From Thalassomonas sp. RHCl1 (GTDB lineage: Bacteria; Pseudomonadota; Gammaproteobacteria; Enterobacterales; Alteromonadaceae): 64,000 nucleotides of DNA. The translations under genes and the position numbers were made by a program. The notes beneath the pieces are model-generated. The model saw only the letters and a list, made by a program, of their open reading frames with translations, searched no databases and was not told the DNA's origin. Each line of letters starts with the position of its first letter. Positions within the stretch are counted from its first letter, which is position 1. Location: assembly GCF_947387555.1 (NCBI RefSeq), contig NZ_CANDNZ010000001.1, positions 186,001 through 250,000 on the forward strand. Reading direction: 5' to 3'. This document shows, one piece after another, positions 8,550 to 18,272 of the stretch.

Positions 8550-10997
8550 TTAGAAAGAAGTGTTAAAGCGGATACCGAAGGTTCTTGGCGGCGCATAGCG
8601 GCCGGGGTTGCCGGCGGCAGTGCCGTTATCGAAGGACACGCTGGAGCGGGTCATCTTATCGGTGACATTATTGATATAAAGATCCAGTGACCAGTCGCCT
8701 TCGGCCGGGTAGAACTTCATGCCTAAGTTGGCCTTGGTATGGGCTTTTTGTCCGGCGGCATCGTTGCCATAGTAGGTACCGGTTTGCTCGACATCGTTGA
8801 TCATATTGTTGATGGCGCTGGATACCTGGTTCTGGTCGGTAAAGTAGACATCATCGACATAACGGACATTTAACCTCGGGATATAGTCGCCGTGATCTGT
8901 GCTAAAGGCCCAGCTCAGGTTGGCGCTGAACTGCAGCTCGGGTGACTGGGGCAGGGTATTGCCGCTTAAGTCGTATAATCCCGCCTCTGGTCCTTCGGTG
9001 ATAAGCGCGTTGCCCGGGTTATCGCCGCCGTTGTCGGAGACATAATCGGTATAGCTGGCATCCAAATAGGAGCCGGAAAAGTCCAGGCGCCCCGCTTCAC
9101 CGAATAACCAGGTGACTTCCGCTTCAATACCCTTGATTTCGGCGGCGGCGACATTGGAGTTCACTATCTGGTTTTTGTCTTCGTCAAAACCTGAGCGGAT
9201 CAGATCTTCATAGTCGATGAAAAACGCCGCCAGGTTGACCCGGACATCGCCGTATTTTGTGCTGATATCGGATTTGGAGCCGATTTCATAGCTGGTGCTG
9301 TTTTCCGGTTTGGTGGACTGACCGCCATCCTGGATCACCCCGGCGCGGTAGCCGGTGCCGACACTGGCATAGACTAAATGATCTTTCATTTGATAATCGG
9401 CGCGCAGCAAATAGGTGGTTTTGCTGGACTCATCTTCAATATCGTTGCGCAAGGTGGCGGCACACTGGTTGCGGGTACGCTCCAATCCGGTGTAGTCGTC
9501 TAAACCGTCGGCGCCTTCCATGCCTGTGGTATTGTTGAGAAAGTCTTCAAACACCGAAAGCTGGCTACCGCCTAAGGTCGGACGGATAAACTCATTGTTG
9601 CAATCCTGAATATTGCGGCCGCCGCGGTCATATTTTAAATCGTCGGTGTAGCGCACCCCACCGGTCAGGGTAAGCTCGTCGGTCAGGCGGTAACCCAGCT
9701 GCAGGAAAGCCGCTTTAGATTCTGCGCCGCGGGCGGGCTGGATAAAGGTATTGCCCCCCTGCAACCAGGAACCCTGGCCGTCAAAGTCGAAGCGGATATT
9801 GGTTTCTTCCTCAAAATAATATAACCCTGTGGTCCAGCTCAGCGGCCCGCCGTCGGTATTTTGAATTTTAATTTCATGGCTGCTGGCGTCCGAGTACTGG
9901 TATTCGGTGCGTCCTTCCTGGAAGCGGGAGGTCACCCCGGCATCCTGATCTACCACCTGATGGCGGTCCAGTTGGCTGAAGCCGGCGATATATTCGATAT
10001 TGATGCCGTCGGTGATGTCATAGCTCAAAGTTGAACGCCAGACATCTGAGGTTAAATCCAGGGAAACCGGCGAGTCGATAAAGGCGTCGAAGTTATCCTG
10101 CTCCACCAGTACCGGGTTTAACAAGATGCCGTGGTTGCCCTGATCGGAAAAGGTCTCAAAGGAGGCGGTCCAGGTCAGATCATCGCTGATATTCCATAAA
10201 CCGGTCAGGCGGGCGGAGCGGACATCGGTATTGTTAAGCTTGGTATTGGTATCCGCCACCCGGCCGATATCAAAGCCGCTGTAGTTGTGCTCGCTGCCCC
10301 TTGGATCTGTGTCTATGGCATTGACCCAGCCGTCATCCCTTTCGATATAACCTGCCAAACGAAATGAAAGGTTACCGCTGACAGGGATGGTGACGCCGCC
10401 GGACATTTGCTGGCGGTTGTAATTGCCATAGGTCATCTGAAAATCCCCTTCGAAATCTTCGCCGGGTTTTTTGGTATCGAGCAGCAGGGCGCCGCCGGTA
10501 TTGTTGCGGCCGAACAGGGTGCCCTGGGGGCCACGCAAGACCTGGATACCTTCAAGATCATACATGAGTGCCAGCGCTCCCTGGGCACGGGCGGCATAGA
10601 CGCCGTCGACATAAACGCCAACCCCCTGGTCGCCGGTTTCTGTCGGGTTATTGGTGCCGACGCCGCGGATATAGACTTTAATATCCGACTGATCTTCCTG
10701 GCCGGAAACCACCAGGCTGGGCACGAAACCTGTCAGGTCGGTGACATCGACAATACTATGCTCGGTTAAGGTTTCCTGGCTCATGGCGGTAACCGCTATC
10801 GGCGTGGTTTGCAAATTGCCCACCCGGCGTTCGGCGGTGACTTCAATTACTTCTATTTCACGGGTTTGGTCTGTCTCCGCTTCGGCGGCGTGGACAAGTG
10901 CCGGCGTTGCGCAAACACCTGTGATTAAGGCGCAGCGGATGGCTTTAGATAAAAAACTGATGTTATTTAAAGCCCGGCTTATTGAATGCTTACTCAT
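8550..10997 (-). CDS. TonB-dependent outer-membrane receptor
   Basis: 815 residues. A signal peptide (about 1-37, ending LVHA) is followed by IEVIEVTAERR, a TonB-box-like segment. The plug (about 50-170) includes VYIRGVGTNNPTETGDQGVGVYVDGVY and LRGPQGTLFGRNNTGGALLLDTK. The barrel ends in the outer-membrane signature RTFGIRFNTSF with a terminal Phe. Its place between GH5 and a hexose porter suggests import of oligosaccharides released from beta-glucan (inference); there is no SusD partner, as usual for proteobacterial systems. The GH5 gene follows 94 bp downstream. Confidence 0.93.
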   Translation of the reverse strand: MSKHSISRALNNISFLSKAIRCALITGVCATPALVHAAEAETDQTREIEVIEVTAERRVGNLQTTPIAVTAMSQETLTEHSIVDVTDLTGFVPSLVVSGQEDQSDIKVYIRGVGTNNPTETGDQGVGVYVDGVYAARAQGALALMYDLEGIQVLRGPQGTLFGRNNTGGALLLDTKKPGEDFEGDFQMTYGNYNRQQMSGGVTIPVSGNLSFRLAGYIERDDGWVNAIDTDPRGSEHNYSGFDIGRVADTNTKLNNTDVRSARLTGLWNISDDLTWTASFETFSDQGNHGILLNPVLVEQDNFDAFIDSPVSLDLTSDVWRSTLSYDITDGINIEYIAGFSQLDRHQVVDQDAGVTSRFQEGRTEYQYSDASSHEIKIQNTDGGPLSWTTGLYYFEEETNIRFDFDGQGSWLQGGNTFIQPARGAESKAAFLQLGYRLTDELTLTGGVRYTDDLKYDRGGRNIQDCNNEFIRPTLGGSQLSVFEDFLNNTTGMEGADGLDDYTGLERTRNQCAATLRNDIEDESSKTTYLLRADYQMKDHLVYASVGTGYRAGVIQDGGQSTKPENSTSYEIGSKSDISTKYGDVRVNLAAFFIDYEDLIRSGFDEDKNQIVNSNVAAAEIKGIEAEVTWLFGEAGRLDFSGSYLDASYTDYVSDNGGDNPGNALITEGPEAGLYDLSGNTLPQSPELQFSANLSWAFSTDHGDYIPRLNVRYVDDVYFTDQNQVSSAINNMINDVEQTGTYYGNDAAGQKAHTKANLGMKFYPAEGDWSLDLYINNVTDKMTRSSVSFDNGTAAGNPGRYAPPRTFGIRFNTSF

Positions 10998-11229
10998 ACT
11001 ACTCTCCCCAGTTAGGTCATTCTTATTGTGCTTACCCGCAATAAAGCCCTATGCCTTTTTCACTGGACATGTGATAAGCATATTGCATTGCGGGCGTTAA
11101 ACCCAATCCCTGGCTGTTTACGGTGTATTCCAGCCTTAGAGAACACCGCTCAAACTCGTTGGTTTTGAACTTAGTTGTGAACTTCAATGTTCATCTTTTT
11201 ACTGTTATGGTTTTACAGGTCATCTATTG

Positions 11230-11271
11230 CCTGTTCCGGCTCAGCTGCTTTTGGCTTTTGAGCCGAACAGG
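11230..11271 (-). terminator. Hairpin at the 3' end of the sugar porter gene
   Basis: A 13-bp interrupted stem (CCTGTTCCGGCTCA against TGAGCCGAACAGG) spans the stop codon of the MFS gene. It would cap the porter transcript before the receptor gene. No clear U-tract follows, so it may stabilise or attenuate rather than terminate. Confidence 0.45.
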
Positions 11272-12536
11272 CCGTAGTAGCCGATATAGAGGTAACAAAG
11301 CAGCGGCAGGATAAAGGACAGCTGGATGCCGATGTTATCCGCCAGTATGCCTTGCAGCAGCGGCACTATAGCCCCGCCGACAATTGCCAGGCATAAGATG
11401 CCCGAGCCCTGGCTGGTGTGGTGTTTTAACCCCCTTAATGCCAGGCTGAAGATGGTGGGGAACATGACGGAGTTAAATAATCCCACCAGTAAAATGGCGT
11501 ACATGGCGATATGGCCGGACAGGCTCATGGCGATAACCACCATGGCAGTTGCCAGCAGGGCGTTCACCGCCAGCAGCTTACCGGCAGGGACTTTTTGCAT
11601 GATGATGGCGCCGATAAAACGTCCGACCATAGCGCCGCCCCAGTAATAGGCGATGAGGGCCGCCGCTTCGGCTTCAGCCATGCCGGCGATATTGTCTTCA
11701 CCGAGGAAGTTGATCAAAAAGCTGCCGATGGAGACTTCCGCACCGACATAAACAAAGATGGCGATAGCTCCCAGCATCAAATGGCGGTGAGACCAGATGC
11801 CCGGCACGTTTTTCTGCTGTGTTGTTTGTTGCTGGTGGCTGGCGATCACCGGCAAGTTCAAGCGGGAAAAAATAAAAGCCAGCAGCATCAGGCTAAAAGC
11901 CAGCATCAGGTAAGGGCCTTGCACAGCTTGGGCTTCCTGTGCCTTAAACTGGGCTTCGCTAAGTTGTTCCAGCCCTGTGGTCGCAGCCGTTAAGATCAGT
12001 ACCGCGCCGAACAACGGGGCAACTGTGGTACCCAGGGAGTTAAACGCCTGGGTCATGGTCAGCCGGCCTGAGGCGGTTTCACTGCTGCCCAGGGCAGTGA
12101 CATACGGGTTGGCGGAAACCTGCAACAGGGTGATGCCCGAGGCCATAATAAACAAGGCGCCGAGAAATACCGGGTAGGCCTGTAAAGCGGCAGCCGGGTA
12201 AAACGCCAGGCAACCGACACCTGCGATAATCAAGCCGAACACTATGCCTTTTTGATAACCGATTTTACGCACCAGGCGCCCTGCCGGCAGTGAAACAATA
12301 AAATAGGCGCCGAAAAAACAAAACTGGATCAGCATCGCTTGGGTATAGGACAGGGAAAAAACGTTTTTTAAGTGGGGAATAAGGATATCGTTTAAGCTGG
12401 TTAAGAAACCCCAGATAAAAAATAAACTGGTTAATGACACCAGGGCAAAGGTATATCCCGTGTGCTGATCATCTTGCCCCTGGCTTGAGGTATTGCCGTC
12501 GAGTCTAGCCTCATCGGGTGAAAATGTGCCGGCCAT
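11241..12536 (-). CDS. FucP/GluP-type MFS sugar:H+ symporter
   Basis: About 431 residues from ATG 12536, chosen because AGGAG lies before it. Twelve transmembrane helices. FHS-family signatures are visible: [37 protein letters not shown] and [12 protein letters not shown]. The family imports fucose, glucose/galactose or N-acetylglucosamine across the inner membrane. Here it would take up the glucose released by the GH3 enzyme (inference from neighbours). It lies between the GH3 gene upstream and the receptor downstream, all one strand. Confidence 0.9.
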   Translation of the reverse strand: MAGTFSPDEARLDGNTSSQGQDDQHTGYTFALVSLTSLFFIWGFLTSLNDILIPHLKNVFSLSYTQAMLIQFCFFGAYFIVSLPAGRLVRKIGYQKGIVFGLIIAGVGCLAFYPAAALQAYPVFLGALFIMASGITLLQVSANPYVTALGSSETASGRLTMTQAFNSLGTTVAPLFGAVLILTAATTGLEQLSEAQFKAQEAQAVQGPYLMLAFSLMLLAFIFSRLNLPVIASHQQQTTQQKNVPGIWSHRHLMLGAIAIFVYVGAEVSIGSFLINFLGEDNIAGMAEAEAAALIAYYWGGAMVGRFIGAIIMQKVPAGKLLAVNALLATAMVVIAMSLSGHIAMYAILLVGLFNSVMFPTIFSLALRGLKHHTSQGSGILCLAIVGGAIVPLLQGILADNIGIQLSFILPLLCYLYIGYYGLFGSKAKSS

Positions 12537-12560
12537 AAGTGCTCCTGCTTGATGGTTGCG

Positions 12561-12616
12561 CCGCCTGAGCCTTGGCATCAGGCGGCATTGGTCGGCGCTT
12601 CCCTTAAGGGAAGCGC
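12561..12616. terminator. Two hairpins between the GH3 and porter genes
   Basis: Hairpin one pairs CCGCCTGA (12561-12568) with TCAGGCGG (12578-12585). Hairpin two is a perfect 22-nt palindrome at 12595-12616 centred on TTAA. Neither has a U-tract on the minus strand, so they may act as mRNA-stabilising or attenuating structures between co-transcribed genes. Confidence 0.45.
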
Positions 12617-12669
12617 TGATTAAGGTTGCTATTAAAAAATCGTTAGTTAAGAAATGAAGACTTCAAGCA

Positions 12670-15279
12670 TCAATTGGCGAACAGGTTGCAGTTTGCCGTT
12701 TGCCCGCCTTTGGCGATACGGACATTGGCAATACTGAATTTCACCGCCGTGCTGCTTTGAAAAATCAGCGGTTTAGTCACCTGCTCAGGCTTTAAACCTG
12801 TCTGGCTGAAACAGGACATGTCGACTGCCATTTGCTGCCATTGGGTGACCGGCAGTGCCTGTAATTGCTTGCTGATATCGACTTTGGCTGCGCAGTTTTC
12901 GCCGCAGGCCATGCCTAAAAATACCGCGGCACCCGGGGCTGAGCTGACTTTGATATCAAACACCAGCCGGCCGTTTGCCAAATCGAGTTGCGTCAAATCT
13001 ATGTGCTGCTCGCCTTTCAGGTAAACAGAGGCGCTGGCATTGCCCGACCAGGTAAATTCCCGGGTATCTTCCTGTTTTTTCCAGTCGACGGAATCAAAAA
13101 TCAGGTTATCCGAGCCCGGCGTGGTGGCGTAATTGCCGGTCACCAGCAGCTCAGGGTTGGCGGCATCTGCCAGGTAAAACTCCAGATTGTTTTCCGGGCG
13201 GCGGTTAAACAGGCCGTAGCTGTTTTCGCTGTCGGCACTGGCGGTTTGTAAACTGCTTTTTTCGTTAAGATCGTTGTTGACGGTTAACGTATCTTGATAG
13301 TTCAGGCCATAGCCGTAACTAAACAGCGGCTGGTAATTTGCCGTTTTACTGTTTACCCCGGAAAAGTTCAGACTGTTCTGGCCGTCAGATGCCGGCCAGG
13401 AAAACGGCAGCTTACCGACAAAGTCATAATTGATCTCGCCATTGGCCTTGCTAAAGAGTACCTCGCTTACTCCGCGCCCTTCAGATCCCGGCAACCAGGC
13501 GGCGACAAAGGCGTCTGACTGGTTCAGCTCGGCATTGACCCACAGCGGACGGCCGGAGATGAACACAGAGATCACTTTAATGCCCCGGGCTTTTAATGAT
13601 TTCAACAGCGCCAGATCGGTTTTATTACCTGCCTGGTGTTCAATGGTGGTGATATCGCCGTCATATTCGGCATAGGGCTGCTCGCCAAAGACCACCACGG
13701 CGACATCGGGTTTTTGTTTGAAGCTGGCATCTGTGCTTAATTCAACATTGCCGCCGGCTTTGGTTACCTGGGCTTTTATACCGTCAAAGATAGAGCTGCC
13801 GCCGGGGAAGTCGCTGTTGCTATTGCCGGTGCCCTGCCAGGAAATGGTCCAGCCGCCGGACTGCATACCGATATTGTCGGCGCCGGAGCCTGTGACCAGG
13901 ACGTTTTGTTTGGGGGGGAGCGGTAAAATGTTGTCATTGTTTTTCAGCAATACCAGGGACTCTCGTACCGCCTGGCGGGCAATATCCCTGTGAGCCTGTG
14001 AGCCGATAATATCATTGCCGTTATCGGCCAGTCGGGTGGCGGGCGATGGATTGTCGAATAAACCGGCGCGCAGTTTCACCCTTAAGATGCGGCGCACGGC
14101 GTCGTCTACCCGGGATTGCTGGATAGTGCCGTCGGCCAGCTGTTTCAAGGTATTGTGGTAAAAGGCCTTCCAGTCATCCGGCACCATAATGATATCGACC
14201 CCGGCATTGATGGCGAGGGCGCAGCTGTCGTTGCTGCATCCGGGGATCTTGCCGTGGCCGTTCCAGTCGCCGACCACTAAGCCGTCAAAACCCATGTGAT
14301 CTTTTAATACCCCGGTCAGCAGGCTTTCGTTGCCGTGCATTTTACTGCCGTGCCAGCTGTTGTATGAGGCCATGACGGTTTGTACCCCGGCTTCAAGGGC
14401 TGAAAAATAGCCCTGGGCATGCAGGTCGATCAGCTCTTGCTCACTGCTGAGGTTGTTGCCCTGATCTTTACCGTTTTCTGTGCCGCCGTCGCCGAGGAAG
14501 TGTTTTACCGTACTGATGACATGTTCGCTGTCAAACTGGGTTTTGCCCTGCCCCTGTAAGCCGGAAACAATCTCTGCGGAGTAACGGCTGACGATATCCG
14601 GATATTCGGAATAACTTTCATAGGTACGGCCCCAGCGATCATCCCGGGCAACTGCCACTGTCGGCGCAAAGACCCAGTCGATACCGGTAGCGGCCACTTC
14701 GCTGGCGGTAGCGGTGGCGATCTGATGGATTAATCCCGGGTTATTCATGGCCCCCAGGCCGATATTATGGGGGAAGATAGTCGCGCCGATAACATTGTTA
14801 TGGCCGTGTACGGCGTCTGTGCCCCACATGGTGGGAATGGTGGAGCCGTCCAGGCTGGCGTCGACGGAAGCCTGGTACATGTCTTCTGCCAGTTGTACCC
14901 AGTCGGATACTTTGGCGTGTTTGTCATTGCCCGGGAAAGCGCCGCCGCCGTTAAGGTAGGAGCCGAAACCATACTGGCGCATGTCGGCAACCGTCATCGA
15001 GCGGATTTCCGGCTGTACCATCTGGGCAATTTTTTGCTCGTTGGACATGGTGGCGATCAGGGTGTCGATGCGGGTTTCCAGCAGCTGACTTTTTTCAACC
15101 CGGTGAATATCTTTCGGCCATAATGCCTTGCTGGCGATGCCCTGGCTTTCAAGTGTCGAATCTGCGGCTTGTTGCTGACTGTTCTGCTGCTGGCTGCCGG
15201 GTTCTTGCTTAGCAGTTAAACAGGCGGTGACGGTTAATGTGCTCAGCGCAACCACAGTCAATTTGGTGCTGATATTCAT
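12670..15279 (-). CDS. GH3 family beta-glucosidase/exoglucanase lipoprotein
   Basis: 869 residues. A lipoprotein signal peptide (TVTAC, Cys20) leads a Gln-rich linker. The GH3 barrel (about 70-420) carries WGTDAVHGHNNV, VKHFLGDGGTENG (Lys-His at 259-260) and the nucleophile region GLVVGDWNGHG (Asp338). The second alpha/beta domain (about 430-660) has ESLVLLKNN and WLPGSEGRGVSEVLF. A C-terminal beta-sandwich (about 700-869) resembles the accessory domain of marine ExoP-type exo-1,3/1,4-glucanases. It should release glucose from glucan oligomers in the periplasm or at the outer membrane. Confidence 0.92.
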   Translation of the reverse strand: MNISTKLTVVALSTLTVTACLTAKQEPGSQQQNSQQQAADSTLESQGIASKALWPKDIHRVEKSQLLETRIDTLIATMSNEQKIAQMVQPEIRSMTVADMRQYGFGSYLNGGGAFPGNDKHAKVSDWVQLAEDMYQASVDASLDGSTIPTMWGTDAVHGHNNVIGATIFPHNIGLGAMNNPGLIHQIATATASEVAATGIDWVFAPTVAVARDDRWGRTYESYSEYPDIVSRYSAEIVSGLQGQGKTQFDSEHVISTVKHFLGDGGTENGKDQGNNLSSEQELIDLHAQGYFSALEAGVQTVMASYNSWHGSKMHGNESLLTGVLKDHMGFDGLVVGDWNGHGKIPGCSNDSCALAINAGVDIIMVPDDWKAFYHNTLKQLADGTIQQSRVDDAVRRILRVKLRAGLFDNPSPATRLADNGNDIIGSQAHRDIARQAVRESLVLLKNNDNILPLPPKQNVLVTGSGADNIGMQSGGWTISWQGTGNSNSDFPGGSSIFDGIKAQVTKAGGNVELSTDASFKQKPDVAVVVFGEQPYAEYDGDITTIEHQAGNKTDLALLKSLKARGIKVISVFISGRPLWVNAELNQSDAFVAAWLPGSEGRGVSEVLFSKANGEINYDFVGKLPFSWPASDGQNSLNFSGVNSKTANYQPLFSYGYGLNYQDTLTVNNDLNEKSSLQTASADSENSYGLFNRRPENNLEFYLADAANPELLVTGNYATTPGSDNLIFDSVDWKKQEDTREFTWSGNASASVYLKGEQHIDLTQLDLANGRLVFDIKVSSAPGAAVFLGMACGENCAAKVDISKQLQALPVTQWQQMAVDMSCFSQTGLKPEQVTKPLIFQSSTAVKFSIANVRIAKGGQTANCNLFAN

Positions 15280-15793
15280 GCTTTACTCGACTCCCTTTTT
15301 CTCTGTTAGAAATAGTTGTTGTTTTTGCACTTGCGGTTTTTCTATCAGGATTTGATCAACAGCTTTCGTTAAAAGGTTTCTGCTTTTTCAGAAAGCCGTG
15401 TATGAACCGGCAAGATAATTTGTTACTGCCAGCATTCTAGGTTTGGCGTGAACAACTTGTCGTTCCAAAAGGGGGAAATACCCTTAATCAGAACGTTCGG
15501 GTAAGGATTCGAACGTTTTTGCTTGTTTTATGTTGTTGATATTTAGCTGTTTATTTTTATTGGTAAGGTTGGGGGACTTTACCCCCTGTAAAGGGCTTTT
15601 GGCTTGGAAATCGTTTGAAAAAACCTTGCCCGCATGAATATTTTATCTCTTTCGGGTGATGTTTTTATTATTTCGTTAAGGGTTTTTAACCGTTCATCCT
15701 GTTCTCTGACCTTTCATCATGTTTCACCCTGAAATGAAAAAAACTCAATTATAGTGCCAGCCATCAAGCAGATATAATTACTTTAGGAACATT
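15280..15793. promoter_or_regulatory. Divergent intergenic region with inverted-repeat operator candidate
   Basis: This 514-bp gap separates the GH3 gene from the divergent outer-membrane protein gene and should hold both promoters. An inverted repeat, AACGTTCG (15492-15499) and CGAACGTT (15510-15517) with a 10-bp spacer, is the clearest operator candidate. The binding factor is unknown. Downstream of it the sequence is AT-rich with AGGA before the ATG at 15794. Confidence 0.45.
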
Positions 15794-16405
15794 ATGAAAT
15801 CTATTCGTTTTACTCTACCACTTGCCGCGGCACTTTTTGCCTTAAACGTGAATGCTCAAGATGCCGCTATTGAACTTGCAAAGCCGGAAGCGGGGCAGTT
15901 TTCCCTGGGGGCCGGTGCCGTTAAATTTGATGGTTTTAGCGGCAGCGGCTACCAGTTATCCCTTAACAAAGAAATGTTTACTTTTGGTGATGATGAAGAG
16001 TATTTAAACAAGGGCAAGGCTTATCTCCAGGTAAATTATTTATCGACCCATGAAGAACATCGGGGAGGAGATGCTTTTTATAAGCAGACCGAGTTGCTGG
16101 TCGGCTTTAAAAAACCACTTAATAGCAGCCATCAGTTGTTTGTCGAGCTCGGGGATATCGAGCAGGATTTTGAGGTAAACCAGGGGGAGCAGTGGCAGCA
16201 AAGAGGCGACCTGTACCGGGTGGGGCTGCAAAGTGCGATTACCCCCAAAATCAATGTCCGGTATGCGCTTGAGCACAGAAGCCTGGATGATGAAGATACC
16301 GGCTTTAATCTGGAATTTACCGGACTTAACGATACGGTTGCCGTGTTTTACCACAAAGTGGCCGAGTTTGAATCTTACGGGGTTAATTTTAATATCCCTT
16401 TTTAA
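15794..16405 (+). CDS. Small outer-membrane beta-barrel-like protein
   Basis: 203 residues with a cleavable signal peptide (ALFALNVNAQDA) and alternating beta-strand sequence with high aromatic content (KAYLQVNYLSTHEEH, YKQTELLVGFKKPL). The C-terminus SYGVNFNIPF ends in Phe, as expected for barrel assembly. Length fits an 8-stranded barrel. Start ATG has AGGA at good distance. It sits between the glucan locus and a two-component system; a link to either is only positional. Confidence 0.65.
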   Translation: MKSIRFTLPLAAALFALNVNAQDAAIELAKPEAGQFSLGAGAVKFDGFSGSGYQLSLNKEMFTFGDDEEYLNKGKAYLQVNYLSTHEEHRGGDAFYKQTELLVGFKKPLNSSHQLFVELGDIEQDFEVNQGEQWQQRGDLYRVGLQSAITPKINVRYALEHRSLDDEDTGFNLEFTGLNDTVAVFYHKVAEFESYGVNFNIPF

Positions 16406-16448
16406 TTCAGCAGCATTAATGATATAAAGCAAGCGAATTAACCCCGAC

Positions 16449-16473
16449 CAGATGATGCCCTTGGCATTATCTG
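16449..16473 (+). terminator. Possible terminator hairpin
   Basis: CAGATGATGCC pairs with GGCATTATCTG (one G-T pair) across a 3-nt loop in the gap between the outer-membrane protein and kinase genes. There is no T-tract, so this is weak. Confidence 0.3.
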
Positions 16474-16500
16474 GCGCTAAGTTTGATGGATTAAAGGTCA

Positions 16501-17559
16501 ATGAAATCCAGTTTTATATATTATCTGCTGCAACTTGTTACTTTTATACTGCTCATCGTGATGAGTGCCGGTATCATGAATCTGGTGGCACCCGATACCT
16601 TACTTGAGCGCAATAATCAGATAAAAATCGTGTTAGAGGCCTTGTTTGTCGTGGTGCTCAGTCATTTTGTTATCCGTTTGGGCTATAAAAAAATTAACTT
16701 ATGGCTGGGACAAAAAAAGCATGCCTTGCTAACCCTGTTGTTATTGTCTTTTTTCGCCGCCTTGCTTAATTTCGGCGGTCAACGCATAACTTCACCTCTG
16801 TTCCCGACTTCCTTGTCGGAAGAGTCAATAAAAGTTGAACTGAAATCGGGGCAGCAAAGAGACTTTGTTGCTAAAAAAGATCAGTATTTGCTGGCTTTTG
16901 CCTCGGACTGGGTGGTGTTTATTTTCTGGAGTATCGCTTATTTGGCCTTAACCAATAGTCGCGACAAAAAGTTATTAGGGCAACAATTGCAGAATCAGCA
17001 ATTGAAAAGCCTGATGAATCAGTTAAATCCCCATTTTTTGTTTAATGCCATGAATACCATACGCGGCATGATATATGAAGATCAGGACAAGGCGGCAGAG
17101 CTGTTAACCCAGTTGTCAGAATTATTCCGTTATAACCTCTCCAGCGGGGTCAAGGTTGCCGCCACCCTTAAAGACGAGCTGGAAATCTGTCAGAGTTACC
17201 TGGATATTGAGCAATTACGTTTAGGTGAACGGCTGCAAATCAAACAAGAGATAGCCACCAATACCCTGGATGCCCAACTGCCGGGCATGGGTTTGATCAC
17301 CCTGGTGGAAAACGCGGTCAAACATGGTATTGCCCCTTTACCTGCAGGCGGGGTGCTGGCCATCTCTGCCAGCAAGGAGCAAGAACAAGTGGTGCTGACC
17401 ATCACCAATCCTTACCAAGAAGATTATCAGGCCAGCGGCACAGGGACCGGGTTGCTCAACCTGACCCAGCGGCTGAACCTGATGTTTGGCCGCCAGGCCC
17501 AGCTGCTTAAAACTACTTCAGAAAATGTTTTCCAGGTTCAGTTAAGGTTTCCGGTATGA
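16501..17559 (+). CDS. LytS/YehU-type sensor histidine kinase
   Basis: 352 residues. Three to four N-terminal helices (first about 7-30, later helices near 43-60, 75-92 and 133-150) form the membrane sensor. The His_kinase module has MNQLNPHFLFNAMNTIRGMI with phospho-acceptor His178, and the ATPase part has LITLVENAVKHGI (N-box) and GTGTGLLNL (G-box). This is the family that partners LytTR regulators, and such a gene follows directly, overlapping by 4 bp. Stimulus unknown. Confidence 0.9.
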   Translation: MKSSFIYYLLQLVTFILLIVMSAGIMNLVAPDTLLERNNQIKIVLEALFVVVLSHFVIRLGYKKINLWLGQKKHALLTLLLLSFFAALLNFGGQRITSPLFPTSLSEESIKVELKSGQQRDFVAKKDQYLLAFASDWVVFIFWSIAYLALTNSRDKKLLGQQLQNQQLKSLMNQLNPHFLFNAMNTIRGMIYEDQDKAAELLTQLSELFRYNLSSGVKVAATLKDELEICQSYLDIEQLRLGERLQIKQEIATNTLDAQLPGMGLITLVENAVKHGIAPLPAGGVLAISASKEQEQVVLTITNPYQEDYQASGTGTGLLNLTQRLNLMFGRQAQLLKTTSENVFQVQLRFPV

Positions 17560-18272
17560 CAATTAACGCAATAATCATTGACGATGAACGGCTGGCGCGC
17601 AGTGAACTTAAACGTTTGCTGACGCCCTATCCTCAGGTTGAGGTGATCGGTGAAGCAGAGAATATTATCTCGGGTTATGAGCTGGTAAAAAGTGCCAAGC
17701 CTGATGTGATCTTTTTAGATATAGAAATGCCCGGCGGTACCGGTTTGCAATTAGCACAGCAGCTTGACGGCGAATGCGCGATTGTTTTTTGTACCGCTTA
17801 TGATGAATTTGCCGTCGATGCCTTCTCGTTAAATGCCATCGATTATTTAGTTAAACCCGTTAACCCCAAACGCCTGGTGAAAACCATGGATAAGCTGTCG
17901 CCTTCACAGGAGACACAAATCGCCTTATTGCCGGATGACTTTAAGCTCATGGTGAAGTTTAACGACACCATGAAAATTATCCGTTTAGCCGATATTTTTC
18001 GCTTCCAATCTATCGGCAACCATGCGGCGCTTTATACCCGCTTTGGTAAAGGTTATATCGAAAGTTCATTGAATAAAATTGAAGCCAGGTTATCGGAACA
18101 GGTGTATTTTCGGGTGAGCAGGGGGGAGATATTGCGTCTTGATGCTATTGAAGAGCTTGAACCCGGCATAGGTTATGGCTTAAATGCCCGCCTGGTCAAC
18201 GGCGATGAAGTGGAGATCTCCCGGCGTCAGGCGAGCAAGCTCAAACAGCAAATGGCGTTTCCTGTTATTTAG
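17556..18272 (+). CDS. LytTR family response regulator
   Basis: 238 residues. The receiver domain (1-120) carries IIDDERLAR, the phospho-acceptor in VIFLDIEMPGG (Asp55), and CTAYDEFAVDAF with NAIDYLVKPV. The C-terminal LytTR DNA-binding domain (about 135-238) includes LADIFRFQSIGNHAALY and YFRVSRGEILRLDAI. Its ATG overlaps the kinase stop (ATGA), so the pair is translationally coupled. Its 3' end overlaps the convergent AraC gene by 8 bp. Confidence 0.92.
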   Translation: MTINAIIIDDERLARSELKRLLTPYPQVEVIGEAENIISGYELVKSAKPDVIFLDIEMPGGTGLQLAQQLDGECAIVFCTAYDEFAVDAFSLNAIDYLVKPVNPKRLVKTMDKLSPSQETQIALLPDDFKLMVKFNDTMKIIRLADIFRFQSIGNHAALYTRFGKGYIESSLNKIEARLSEQVYFRVSRGEILRLDAIEELEPGIGYGLNARLVNGDEVEISRRQASKLKQQMAFPVI

